A stretch of 64,000 bases of DNA. Source: Hyphomonadaceae bacterium BL14 (GTDB taxonomy: Bacteria > Pseudomonadota > Alphaproteobacteria > Caulobacterales > Maricaulaceae). The stretch lies in assembly GCA_027627705.1 (NCBI GenBank), contig CP091242.1:2564290-2628289 (forward strand). The letters run 5' to 3'. The notes under the pieces were generated by a model that did no database searches, was not told the DNA's origin, and saw only the letters and a program-made list of their open reading frames with translations. The translations under genes were made by a program, and so were the position numbers. The stretch's first letter is position 1. The number at the start of each line of letters is the position of its first letter. Below are positions 56,354 to 64,000 of the stretch, in pieces.

Positions 56354-57277
56354 ATGAGCGCACGGGTCTGTTTTCTCACCTCCGCCGACATGATGAAGGA
56401 CCGCCCGGGCGCGCGGACCGACTGGGTCGAGTTTGATCTGGAATACGGGGCCTTGTCACGTGCCTGCCACGATGTGGATATCGCGCTGGAGCACCGCGTC
56501 TGGGACGAGGCGTTCGACGCGTCGCGCTTTGATGGCTTCATGATCGGCACGGTCTGGGACTATCCGCCCAAGCTGGCGCTGTTTCTCGAAACGCTGGACC
56601 GGCTGGCCGGCCACGGGCCGGTGTGGAACCCGCCGTCCCTGGTGCGCTGGAATATCGAGAAGACGTATCTGAAAGCGCTGGAATCGGCAGGCGCGCCGTC
56701 CATCCCGACGCTGTGGCGCGCGCGGGCCGATGACAGTGCCATCCGCGACGGCTTCGCGATGTTCGACACCGACCGGCTGGTGGTCAAGCCGCTGGTGGGC
56801 GGCGGCGCGTGGCGCCAGGCGCTGGTGCGCCGGGGCGAGGCGCTGCCCGGCGCGGACGCCCTGCCGCCGGGTGCCTGCCTGATCCAGCCCTTCCTGCCGG
56901 GTGTGCCCGAAGAGGGCGAGTATTCGCTGATCTTCTTTGGCGGTGAGTTTTCCCACGCTTTGGTCAAGCGCCCCAAGGCGGGCGATTACCGCGTCCAGTC
57001 CATGTTCGGCGCGCGTGAAGAGGTCTGGACGCCGTCTGAAGCCGAGCTGGCACTGGCGCGCAGCGTGCTGGACGCCGCCGCGCAGATCACCGGCGAGGCG
57101 GACCTGCTCTATGCGCGCGTCGACATGGTGCGCGGTCTGGACGGCCAGCTGGCCGTGATGGAGCTGGAGATTATCGAGCCGTATTTCTATCCTGAGCAGG
57201 GTCCGGACATGGGCGCGGTGTTCGCCCGCGCCCTGCAGGCCAAGCTGTCGGGCGGGGCTATTTCACCGAGGCGGTGA
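56354..57277 (+). CDS. ATP-grasp family protein of unknown substrate
   Basis: 307 residues from ATG 56354. GTG 56327 and ATG 56342 are alternative starts and no clear ribosome site decides between them. A Rossmann-like N-terminus (ARVCFLTSADMM, DGFMIGTVWDYPPKL) precedes ATP-grasp features: LVVKPLVGGGAWRQ (ATP-binding Lys), LIQPFLPGVPEEGEYSLIFFG and the metal-site ELEIIEPYFYP. The layout is like glutathione synthetase-related ligases that join a carboxylate to an amine or thiol. No partner gene points to the product. The 3' end overlaps the next gene (minus strand) by 20 bases. Confidence 0.72.
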   Translation: MSARVCFLTSADMMKDRPGARTDWVEFDLEYGALSRACHDVDIALEHRVWDEAFDASRFDGFMIGTVWDYPPKLALFLETLDRLAGHGPVWNPPSLVRWNIEKTYLKALESAGAPSIPTLWRARADDSAIRDGFAMFDTDRLVVKPLVGGGAWRQALVRRGEALPGADALPPGACLIQPFLPGVPEEGEYSLIFFGGEFSHALVKRPKAGDYRVQSMFGAREEVWTPSEAELALARSVLDAAAQITGEADLLYARVDMVRGLDGQLAVMELEIIEPYFYPEQGPDMGAVFARALQAKLSGGAISPRR

Positions 57278-58130
57278 TGCGCCCGCCGGGATGGACGATG
57301 GCGTGCTTCATGCCGGGCGAGTTGTATTGTGCGCTGACGGCGCCGGACGCGTCCACCGCGATGATCCCGCCCTCGCCGCCCAGATGTCCCACATCATCCA
57401 GCGCGCCCTTCACCGCGGCCTCCAGGTCCGCGCCGGCATAGCGCACCCGCGCCGACACATCGGCGGCAGCATTGGCGCGCATGAAGAATTCGCCCTGGCC
57501 GGTGCACGACACTGCCACGCGCTCATCGGCCCAGGTGCCTGACCCGATGATGGGCGTGTCGCCGACCCGGCCCCAGACTTTCTTCAGCGTGCCGCCCGTG
57601 GACGTGGCCGCCGCCAGCGCGCCGGAGGCATCCAGCGCCACCGCGCCCACCGTGCCGGTGGGGATGGCGCGATTGTCGGGCGCGGCCGCGGAGATGTAAT
57701 ACCCGTCCGGATCGCGCACGGGTGCCAGACCGTGCTCGCGGGCGAAATGGGCGGCGCCGGCACCGGCCAGCAGGACATGGGGCGTATGCTCCATCACGGC
57801 GCGTGCGGCATCCACCGGCGACAGATAGCCCTCCAGCGCCGACACCGCCCCGGCCCGGCGGGCGCGCCCGTCCATCACGGCGGCGTCCAGCTCATAGCGG
57901 CCGGCCTGGTTGGGGGCGCTGCCCTTGCCCGCCACATAGAGCCCGGAGATTTCCATGGCGCGCACCATGTCGCACACGACATCCAGGGCATCGGCACCCG
58001 CTTCCAGCGCCGCGCGGCCCTCTTCGGCCAGATTGCGCAGATGGGTGATCTCCACATCATAGGACCGCTCGGCCAGCACGCCGGCACCGCCATGCAAGAC
58101 AAGGGCGGGGCGGGCGGTGGTGCGGGTCAT
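57258..58130 (-). CDS. Isoaspartyl peptidase / plant-type L-asparaginase
   Basis: 290 residues of the Ntn-hydrolase fold. LVLHGGAGVLAERSYD at the N-terminus, YVAGKGSAPNQAGRYELDAAVMDG, then the autocleavage site at Thr160 in PTGTVGAVALDASG. Self-cleavage would give alpha and beta chains. The enzyme removes isoaspartyl residues from dipeptides and may hydrolyse asparagine. ATG 58130 gives the family start. Upstream in-frame sequence is not family-like. Confidence 0.88.
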   Translation of the reverse strand: MTRTTARPALVLHGGAGVLAERSYDVEITHLRNLAEEGRAALEAGADALDVVCDMVRAMEISGLYVAGKGSAPNQAGRYELDAAVMDGRARRAGAVSALEGYLSPVDAARAVMEHTPHVLLAGAGAAHFAREHGLAPVRDPDGYYISAAAPDNRAIPTGTVGAVALDASGALAAATSTGGTLKKVWGRVGDTPIIGSGTWADERVAVSCTGQGEFFMRANAAADVSARVRYAGADLEAAVKGALDDVGHLGGEGGIIAVDASGAVSAQYNSPGMKHAIVHPGGRITASVK

Positions 58131-58319
58131 GCAGATGTCTCCGGTGACTGTGTGGGCGTGCTCTAGCAGAGCCGGAGCCCGGCTCCAAGGCGCGCGGCCT
58201 GCGGCGGGCACCGCCCTTCGCGCATGCTTCCATCCCCCGCACAGGCGCGCTATGTCCGGTGCCACGCGCGCGGCCGCGCGGCGGCATCACAGACCACCAG
58301 CTTTCAAGGGAAAACAGTT

Positions 58320-59093
58320 ATGGACATCAAGGGCAAAGCAGCGATCGTCACCGGCGGGGCCTCGGGCCTGGGCGAGGGCACGGCCCGGCGCCTGGCCGCC
58401 GAGGGCGCCAAGGTCGCCCTGTTCGATCTCAACGAGGCGCGCGGCCAGGCCGTGGCGGCCGAGATCGGCGGCGTGTTCGCCAAGGTCAATGTGGCCGATG
58501 TGGACAGCGTGAAGGCCGGGTTCGAGATCGCGCGCGCCGCCCACGGGCAGGAGCGGATCATGGTCAATTGCGCCGGGATCGGCTGGGCGGAGAAAACTGC
58601 GCGCCGCTCGTCCGCGGGCGATATCGTCATGCACCAGCTCGACAAGTTCGCCCTGGTGGTCAGCATCAATCTGGTCGGCTCGTTCAATTGCGCGGCGCTG
58701 TCGGCGGCGGGCATGCTGACCCTGGACCCCGATGCGTCCGGGCGCGGCGTGATCATCAACACCGCCTCTGTCGCCGCCCAGGACGGGCAGATCGGCCAGG
58801 TGGCGTACTCAGCGTCCAAGGGCGGGATTTACGGCATGACCCTGCCCATGGCGCGTGATCTGGCGCGCGAGGGCGTGCGGGTGAACACCATCCTGCCGGG
58901 CTTCTTCGAAACCCCGATCTACGAGCAGATGCCGCCGGAAGTGAAAATCAATCTCGCCAGCCATCTGCAATTCCCCCAGCGCTTCGGTACCCCGGCCGAG
59001 TTTGCCGATCTGGTCGCGTTTATGGCGAAGAACGACTACATCAACGCCGAGTGCGTGCGCCTGGACGCCGGCGCACGCATGCCGCCGAAATAG
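58320..59093 (+). CDS. SDR oxidoreductase, 3-hydroxyacyl-CoA dehydrogenase type 2-like
   Basis: 257 residues. Cofactor motif AAIVTGGASGLGEGTARRLA, Asp after the second strand (LFDLNEA) favouring NAD, VNCAGIGWAEKT, and the active-site Tyr-x3-Lys in AYSASKGGIYGMTLPMARDLA, with the following RVNTILPGFFETPI. The overall pattern resembles HSD17B10/HADH2-type enzymes of fatty-acid beta-oxidation. AAGGG lies about nine bases before the ATG. The substrate is inferred. Confidence 0.85.
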   Translation: MDIKGKAAIVTGGASGLGEGTARRLAAEGAKVALFDLNEARGQAVAAEIGGVFAKVNVADVDSVKAGFEIARAAHGQERIMVNCAGIGWAEKTARRSSAGDIVMHQLDKFALVVSINLVGSFNCAALSAAGMLTLDPDASGRGVIINTASVAAQDGQIGQVAYSASKGGIYGMTLPMARDLAREGVRVNTILPGFFETPIYEQMPPEVKINLASHLQFPQRFGTPAEFADLVAFMAKNDYINAECVRLDAGARMPPK

Positions 59094-59097
59094 GCCG

Positions 59098-59580
59098 TCA
59101 GGCTTCAGACGCTTTGGAGCGGCGGCGTGCCCGGAAGAACTCTTTCAGCAGCGCCGCCGCTTCTTCGCTCCGCACGCCGCTGGTCACCTCCGGGCGCCAG
59201 TGGCAGGTGGGCTGGGTGAAGAAGCGGGGGCCGTTAGCCACCGCGCCGCCCTTCACATCGTGCGCGCCATATACCAGGCGACCGATGCGGGCATGGCTGA
59301 TGGCGCCCGCGCACATGGCGCAGGGCTCCAGCGTGACATAGAGGGTGAGGCCGGTGAGCCGGTAATTGCCGATTGCCTGCGCTGCCGCGCGCAGGGCGAG
59401 GATTTCAGCATGGCCGGTGGGATCGAGCCCTGAGATCGGGGCGTTTCCGGCCTCGGCGATCACCTCGCCTGTGGCCGGATCGACGATCACGGCACCCACG
59501 GGAGTCTCGCCCGCAGACGCTGCGGCTTGCGCCCGGGCCAGCGCCCGTCCCATAAACGCATAATCGTGCGCATCGCTCAT
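59098..59580 (-). CDS. tadA: tRNA adenosine(34) deaminase
   Basis: 160 residues. Zinc deaminase motif with His57 and catalytic Glu59 (GHAEILALR) and Cys87/Cys90 (PCAMCAGAI). TadA converts A34 to inosine in tRNA-Arg(ACG), an essential function. The N-terminus [21 protein letters not shown] is standard. It is two bases from the start of the divergent pseudouridine synthase gene, so their translation signals overlap. Confidence 0.93.
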   Translation of the reverse strand: MSDAHDYAFMGRALARAQAAASAGETPVGAVIVDPATGEVIAEAGNAPISGLDPTGHAEILALRAAAQAIGNYRLTGLTLYVTLEPCAMCAGAISHARIGRLVYGAHDVKGGAVANGPRFFTQPTCHWRPEVTSGVRSEEAAALLKEFFRARRRSKASEA

Positions 59581-59582
59581 GG

Positions 59583-60506
59583 ATGCGCCATAGCCTTGGC
59601 CCGGAGGCCAGTAAAGCCTTGAGCGAGACAGACGACGACCAGGCCGGGTCCGGCGAGCGCATCGCCAAGGCGCTGGCCCATGCCGGCGTCGCCTCGCGCC
59701 GCGAGGTGGAGCGCCTGATCGCGGCGGGCCGCGTGGCGGTCAATGGCCAGGTGCTCGACACCCCCGCCTTCAAGGTCACGCCCGACGACATCATCACGGT
59801 GGACGGCAAGGTGACCGGCCCGCGCCCGCCCACCCGGCTGTGGCGCTATCACAAGCCGGCGGGCCTGGTGACCACCCATGCCGACCCCCAGGGGCGCGAG
59901 ACCGTGTTCGCCGCCTTGCCCAAGGAGCTGGGGCGGGTGATTTCGGTGGGCCGGCTCGATCTCAATTCCGAAGGCCTGATGCTGCTGACCAATGATGGTG
60001 AGCTGGCGCGGGTGCTGGAACTGCCCGCCACCGCCTGGACGCGCCGCTACCGCGTGCGCGCGTTTGGCGACGTGGACGATTCCGCACTGGCGCGCCTGGC
60101 CGGCGGCGTCACTGTGGAGGGGATCAGCTATGGGCCGGTGGAGGTGGCGGTGGACCGCCATACCGGGTCGAATGTCTGGCTCACCGTGGGCCTGAAAGAG
60201 GGCAAGAACCGGGAGGTGAGGAAAGTCCTCTCCCATGTCGGCCTGACGGTGAACCGGCTCCTGCGCACCGCCTATGGCCCGTTCCAGCTGGGCTCGCTGG
60301 AGCGCGGCAAGGTGGAGGAAGTGCGCCTGAGCGTGCTGCGCGAACAGATGGGCAAGCTTTACCGCCTCGGGCCTGACGGTCATCCGCTGAAAGCCGGCGA
60401 GGCCAGTGCGCCGGCGAAGACCGAGGACGGCGTGCGCGGCCCCGGCCGGGCGCAGCGGCGCGAACCCAAGGGACCGACCCATGCGGATCGTCGCCGGCGT
60501 CCATAA
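59583..60506 (+). CDS. rluB: RsuA/RluB-family rRNA pseudouridine synthase
   Basis: 307 residues. An S4 RNA-binding domain (ERIAKALAHAGVASRREVERLI) precedes the synthase domain with catalytic Asp126 in GRLDLNSEGLMLLTNDG and a KEGKNREVRKVLSHVGL segment. The C-terminus is basic and low-complexity, as in RluB. It would modify 23S rRNA (or 16S if RsuA-like). The start could be ATG 59583 or TTG 59619, which has GGAGG eleven bases upstream. rsmD starts inside its last codons. Confidence 0.87.
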   Translation: MRHSLGPEASKALSETDDDQAGSGERIAKALAHAGVASRREVERLIAAGRVAVNGQVLDTPAFKVTPDDIITVDGKVTGPRPPTRLWRYHKPAGLVTTHADPQGRETVFAALPKELGRVISVGRLDLNSEGLMLLTNDGELARVLELPATAWTRRYRVRAFGDVDDSALARLAGGVTVEGISYGPVEVAVDRHTGSNVWLTVGLKEGKNREVRKVLSHVGLTVNRLLRTAYGPFQLGSLERGKVEEVRLSVLREQMGKLYRLGPDGHPLKAGEASAPAKTEDGVRGPGRAQRREPKGPTHADRRRRP

Positions 60507-61041
60507 GGGCCGCCCGATTGCCGCGCCGCGCGGCATGACCACCCGGCCGACGTCGGACCGGGCGCGCGAGTCCCTGTTCAACAAGCTCGTCCATGCGCCA
60601 TGGGCGCCGGACCTCACCGGTGCGCGGGTGATCGATGTGTTCGCGGGCTCCGGCGCGCTGGGCTTCGAGGCGCTGTCGCGCGGGGCGGGGTTTGTGTTGT
60701 TCGTGGAGACCGATCCTGGCGCGCGCGGTGCCATCCGCACCAATGTGGAAGCGTTCCAGGCCTTTGGCGTCACCAAGCTGCACAAGGGCGACGCGGTGGC
60801 GCTGGGCCCCAAGCCGGACAAGCTCGGCCCGCCCTTTGCGCTGGCTTTGCTCGATCCGCCCTATGGCAAGGGTCTGGGGGAGCGGGCGCTCGCCAAACTC
60901 CACGCCGGCGGCTGGCTGGCCGAGGGGGCGCTGGCGGTGCTGGAAACCGGCGCGGCGGAAGAGCCTGACCTGACGGGGTGGGATGTCTTGGACACCCAGG
61001 ACAGCGGCGCGGCGCGCTTCTGGTTCGTGACGCGGGGCTGA
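60481..61041 (+). CDS. rsmD: 16S rRNA (guanine966-N2)-methyltransferase
   Basis: 186 residues. RIVAGVHKGRPIAAP at the N-terminus, SAM-binding VIDVFAGSGALGFEALSRGA and the catalytic LLDPPYGKGLG (DPPY) motif define RsmD. It starts 26 bases before the end of the pseudouridine synthase gene, so the two rRNA-modification enzymes are translationally coupled. Confidence 0.93.
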   Translation: MRIVAGVHKGRPIAAPRGMTTRPTSDRARESLFNKLVHAPWAPDLTGARVIDVFAGSGALGFEALSRGAGFVLFVETDPGARGAIRTNVEAFQAFGVTKLHKGDAVALGPKPDKLGPPFALALLDPPYGKGLGERALAKLHAGGWLAEGALAVLETGAAEEPDLTGWDVLDTQDSGAARFWFVTRG

Positions 61042-61072
61042 GGCCTGCTACCCGTGTCCTGCGACCCGGCCC

Positions 61073-61885
61073 CTACTTCCCGTCCATCGTCTTTTCCTGC
61101 CGCGCCATCAGGGCGCGCGCCAGCGGGTCGGGCAGGATGCGGGCCAGGCCCGTCATGAACTTATAGAAGGCGCCGGGCACGCGCAGCGGCACGCCGCGCT
61201 CCACGGCGTCATAGCCGGCGGCAGCCACATCCTCGGCCTTGAGCATCCAGTAACCGGGCACGTTGGACACGGTCTCGCGCGCGCCGTTCACATCGTGAAA
61301 CTCCGACCAGGTATAGCCCGGCGCGACCGCCGTGACGTGAACGCCCTGGCCCCGAATCTCGGCCCCCAGCGCCTCGGACGCCTTGATCAGCAGCGCCTTG
61401 ATGCCGGGATACAGGGTGCCGGAATAGCGCGTATGGGCCTTGGCGATGGAGACCAGCGCCGAGACCGAGGAGATATTGATGATCCGCCCGAAGCCGCGCT
61501 CAGCCATGCCGGGCGCCACCAGATGCATGAGTTTGAGATAGCTGGTGACCATCAGTTCGAGAAACCGCGCCTGATCATCCCAGCCCGTCTGGCAGAAATG
61601 ACCCGGCTGGCCCGCGCCGGCATTATTGACCAGGCCATCAATCTGGCGCCCGGCCCTGGCCACGGCATCGACGATGGCCTGCGGCGCGGCGGGATCGGCC
61701 AGATCGGCGGCGATCACCAGCGTGTCGACGCCATGTTTGGCCTTCATCTCGGCGGCCAGCGCCTGCAGCTTGTCCTCGCGCCGGGCCACCACGGCCAGAT
61801 CCCAGCCATGGCTGGCGAACTCACGCGCGAAGGCGGCCCCGATGCCGGACGAGGCGCCGGTGACGAGAACGAGTTTGCGGGTCAT
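61073..61885 (-). CDS. SDR-family oxidoreductase
   Basis: 270 residues. Classical short-chain dehydrogenase: LVLVTGASSGIGAAFAREFA, basic residues after the second strand (VARREDKL) suggesting NADP, LVNNAGAGQPG, and an active-site Ser-Tyr-Lys set (ISSVSAL; TRYSGTLYPGIKALL, where Tyr-x7-Lys spacing is longer than the usual Tyr-x3-Lys as read by eye). The substrate is unknown. It lies 35 bases after oxyR on the same strand and could be read with it. Confidence 0.8.
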   Translation of the reverse strand: MTRKLVLVTGASSGIGAAFAREFASHGWDLAVVARREDKLQALAAEMKAKHGVDTLVIAADLADPAAPQAIVDAVARAGRQIDGLVNNAGAGQPGHFCQTGWDDQARFLELMVTSYLKLMHLVAPGMAERGFGRIINISSVSALVSIAKAHTRYSGTLYPGIKALLIKASEALGAEIRGQGVHVTAVAPGYTWSEFHDVNGARETVSNVPGYWMLKAEDVAAAGYDAVERGVPLRVPGAFYKFMTGLARILPDPLARALMARQEKTMDGK

Positions 61886-61920
61886 GGTTAGGTCTCCTTG
61901 CAGCGAAGCGGAAGGGGGGA

Positions 61921-62901
61921 TCAGGCGGAGGGGCGGGCTGACCGGGCCGGGTGTCCGGATGGGGGTGTGGCCAGCGCCAGGTTCGGTGCCGCCGCCAGCT
62001 CGTCACGGATCGCGTTGGCCAGGGTGCGGGTTTCGTCGGCGCGGGCCGATCCCTTGCGCCACACCAGGCCGATCTCGCGGCCCACAACCGGCGGATCGAA
62101 GGGGCGGATGGTCAGGTCCATCTGGTCGGCGAGCCCGGCATCGACCGCCATGCGGGGCAGAAGCGTCGCGCCCAGACCGCTGCGCACCATCTGGATCAGC
62201 GTGTGCAGGCTGGTAGCGGCGAAATCCGAGCGTCCCGCGCCGCGCCGCTCCGGGCTGGCCGCGCACACGGTCAGGGCGTGATCGCGCAGGCAGTGGCCGT
62301 CCTCGAGCAGCAGGAGCTGCACGCCCGCCAGCATGCCGGTGGTGAGCGTCTCCACACGGGACAGCGGATGATCGGGCGGGGCGGCGAACAGAAATTCGTC
62401 GGCCATCAGCACCTGGGTCTCCAGCCCGTCGGCCTCATAGGGCAGGGCGATGACCGCGGCGTCGAGGCGGCGATCTTTCAGCGCATCCACCAGACGGTGG
62501 GTCAGGTCCTCGCGCAGGAACAGTTCCAGCGCCGGGAAGCGTTTGCGCAGATCAGGCAGGGCGCGCGGCAGCAGGAAGGGCGCGATGGTGGGGATGACGC
62601 CGAGCCGGAATGGCCCGGTGAGCGGCTGGCCGGCGGCGCGGGCGGCGTGAACCAGGTCTTCGGCCTCGGTCAGGACGACGCGGGCGCGCGCCACAGCCGT
62701 TTCGCCCGCCGGGGTCAGGGCCGCGCCCCTTGCGCTGCGCTCCACCAGGGTGGCGTTGAGGATGCCTTCCAGCTCCTTGATGGCAGCTGACAGGCTGGGC
62801 TGGGTGACGTGGCTCATCTCGGCAGCGCGTGAAAACGTGCCGTGATCGGCCAGCGCGACCAGGAAGCGCAGTTGGCGCAGCGTGGGCAGAAGCGTGCTCA
62901 T
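61921..62901 (-). CDS. oxyR: OxyR-type LysR regulator of peroxide response
   Basis: 326 residues. N-terminal winged HTH (LRQLRFLVALADHGTFSRAA, HVTQPSLSAAIKELE). The sensing domain carries Cys204 and Cys213 in LLEDGHCLRDHALTVC, the same spacing as Cys199/Cys208 of E. coli OxyR, so a peroxide-sensing disulfide is expected. It is divergent from ahpC-ahpD, the classic target. The C-terminus is longer and Pro/Ala-rich compared with the enteric protein. Confidence 0.93.
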   Translation of the reverse strand: MSTLLPTLRQLRFLVALADHGTFSRAAEMSHVTQPSLSAAIKELEGILNATLVERSARGAALTPAGETAVARARVVLTEAEDLVHAARAAGQPLTGPFRLGVIPTIAPFLLPRALPDLRKRFPALELFLREDLTHRLVDALKDRRLDAAVIALPYEADGLETQVLMADEFLFAAPPDHPLSRVETLTTGMLAGVQLLLLEDGHCLRDHALTVCAASPERRGAGRSDFAATSLHTLIQMVRSGLGATLLPRMAVDAGLADQMDLTIRPFDPPVVGREIGLVWRKGSARADETRTLANAIRDELAAAPNLALATPPSGHPARSARPSA

Positions 62902-62911
62902 GTGGATCGAG

Positions 62912-62948
62912 ATAGGCTATGGGGGCCAGAGTGACAATCCATTGGATT
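62912..62948. promoter_or_regulatory. Candidate OxyR region between oxyR and ahpC
   Basis: Two short inverted repeats, ATAG-G-CTAT (62912-62920) and AATCC-ATT-GGATT (62936-62948), lie just upstream of oxyR and 130-165 bases before ahpC. They do not match the full ATAG-N7-CTAT spacing, so only the location and symmetry support an OxyR site. Confidence 0.3.
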
Positions 62949-63077
62949 TATCGACCCCGGTGCCCACATGCAGGCCCTGATGCTGCGTTGCGGCGAAGTT
63001 TATTGCAGCGCAGCGAAGCTGGCGTGGCCCTGCCACGCCGGTGCAGTCGCAGGTTCAAGGTTCAACAGGAGAGTTAC

Positions 63078-63629
63078 ATGCTCGGTATTGGCGACAAGCT
63101 GCCCGAATTCGAAGTCACCGGCGTAAAGCCGAAATTCAACGCGCACGAGGAAAACGGCCAGTCGGCCTTCGAGCCGATCACCCATGAGAGCTTTCCCGGC
63201 AAGTGGAAAGTGATCGTGTTCTACCCGAAGGATTTCACCTTCGTGTGCCCGACCGAGATCGTGGCCTTCGCGCAGCTGAACGGCGAGTTTGCCGATCGCG
63301 ACGCGGTGGTGATGACCGGCTCCACCGACAACGAGTTCTGCAAGCTGGCCTGGCGCCGCGAGCATGCCGACCTGCGCTCGCTGGATCAGTGGCAGTTCGC
63401 GGACCCGACCGGCTCGCTGGTGGACGCGCTGGGCGTGCGCTCGCCTGAAGGCGCGGCCTATCGCTACACCTACATCATCGACCCGCACGGCGAGATTCAG
63501 CACGTCTATGCGAACAATCTCAATGTCGGCCGTAACCCGGAAGACACGCTGCGCGTTCTCGATGCGCTGCAGACCGACGATCTCTGCCCGTGCAACCGCC
63601 AGGTCGGCGGCGACACGTTGGCGGCCTAA
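63078..63629 (+). CDS. ahpC: Alkyl hydroperoxide reductase AhpC (AhpD-partnered type)
   Basis: 183 residues. Peroxidatic Cys57 is in DFTFVCPTEI. The C-terminus has Cys170-x-Cys172 (LCPCNR), a third Cys as in mycobacterial AhpC, which is reduced by AhpD and not AhpF. The gene next to it encodes AhpD, which fits exactly. It reduces organic peroxides and H2O2 in the cytoplasm. AGGAGAG precedes the ATG at 63078. Expression by OxyR is inferred from the divergent gene. Confidence 0.95.
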   Translation: MLGIGDKLPEFEVTGVKPKFNAHEENGQSAFEPITHESFPGKWKVIVFYPKDFTFVCPTEIVAFAQLNGEFADRDAVVMTGSTDNEFCKLAWRREHADLRSLDQWQFADPTGSLVDALGVRSPEGAAYRYTYIIDPHGEIQHVYANNLNVGRNPEDTLRVLDALQTDDLCPCNRQVGGDTLAA

Positions 63630-63725
63630 CCACCGCCCTCAGCCTGGGGCCGGACGGGTGACCCCCGTCCGGCCCCAGCGCGCTTCTTCACGCCTCCTCC
63701 CCCATAAAAAATCAGGAATGCCCCG

Positions 63726-64000
63726 ATGAGCCTCGACGCGCTGAAAGACTCCCTTCCCGACTACGCCAAGGACATCAAGCTGAACCTGTCCTCACTGGCG
63801 CGCGAAACCGTGCTGGACGAGCAAAAGAAGTTCGGCTGCTTCCTGGCCAGCGCCTATGCCGTCGGCGAACCGGCCGTGGTGCGTGCGCTGAGCGCCGAGT
63901 TCGAAGGCAAGCTGTCGCCCGAAGCCGCTGGCGCCGCCAAGGCCGCTGCCGCCATCATGGGCATGAACAATGTCTATTACCGCTTCGTGCACTTGTCTTC
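63726..64000 (+). CDS. ahpD: Alkyl hydroperoxidase AhpD (3' partial)
   Basis: The first 91 residues are visible before the window ends. [21 protein letters not shown] and the following [12 protein letters not shown] are typical of AhpD, the adaptor that reduces AhpC with electrons from lipoamide systems. The catalytic CxxC lies beyond the end. It starts 96 bases after ahpC in the same direction. Confidence 0.92.
   Translation, partial: MSLDALKDSLPDYAKDIKLNLSSLARETVLDEQKKFGCFLASAYAVGEPAVVRALSAEFEGKLSPEAAGAAKAAAAIMGMNNVYYRFVHLS

Noticed and set aside
62912-62948. A full OxyR site with ATAG-N7-CTAT spacing
   Set aside because: The tetramers are present as ATAG-N1-CTAT, not at the consensus spacing, so it is kept only as a weak candidate region.

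Overview
This window is a 64 kb stretch of bacterial chromosome with high GC (about two thirds by eye) and dense coding on both strands. Gene content points to an alphaproteobacterium. The signs are a hemC-hemD-mitofilin-hemY block divergent from tsaD-gpsA, an F1 ATP synthase operon (atpHAGDC) without the F0 genes, a CheY/CheZ pair with a CtrA-like upstream site, a DUF3035 lipoprotein beside lspA, and an archaeal-type (Rickettsia-like) valyl-tRNA synthetase. The overall style fits the Maricaulales/Hyphomonadaceae group, but I cannot fix the genus by eye. There is no rRNA, CRISPR array, insertion sequence or recognisable prophage. The only tRNA is tRNA-Thr(CGT).

Layout. 1-10.5 kb: the end of a GldG/DUF4340 ABC-transporter auxiliary operon, a soluble hybrid histidine kinase, an AmpG-like permease, OmpW, a Baeyer-Villiger-type monooxygenase, the heat-shock sigma factor RpoH and an EamA transporter. 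10.5-13.2 kb (minus): DUF3035 lipoprotein, lspA, ribF and a MaoC hydratase, with no ileS between ribF and lspA. 13.3-18.4 kb (plus): cheY-cheZ, priA and purE-purK. 18.4-22.2 kb: a dicarboxylate/amino-acid symporter (minus) and a FecA-like TonB-dependent receptor with Fur-box-like sites. 22.3-27.3 kb (minus): atpHAGDC. 27.5-29.4 kb (minus): a ParDE module whose toxin gene is frameshifted, then hslU.

29.6-35 kb: a VOC protein, valS, a DUF1330 protein, a Na/Pi cotransporter and tRNA-Thr. 35.1-40.2 kb (minus): uridine kinase and the hem/mitofilin operon. 40.3-45.8 kb: tsaD, gpsA, DUF2237, an exported redoxin, a GNAT acetyltransferase and a membrane-anchored LytTR regulator divergent from a DUF2306 membrane protein. 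45.9-53.3 kb: a PhoD-like phosphatase lipoprotein, lpdA, a second GNAT, xthA, an unknown protein and a GGDEF-EAL protein. 53.6-55.05 kb: an AT-rich orphan membrane-protein gene, the clearest candidate for acquired DNA. 55.2-64 kb: a PfkB kinase, an ATP-grasp protein, an isoaspartyl peptidase, an SDR, tadA, a pseudouridine synthase, rsmD, a second SDR, then oxyR divergent from ahpC-ahpD. ahpD runs off the end.

Most of the window is ordinary core genome. The points most worth a second look are: PriA with exactly one of its two zinc sites lost; a palindromic intergenic repeat whose two ends are the stop codons of the flanking convergent genes; the AT-rich orphan membrane protein; nested inverted repeats and 21-bp-phased direct repeats around the LytTR gene; CheZ with a doubled CheY-binding tail; an odd AT-rich patch inside TsaD; and the archaeal-type ValS.
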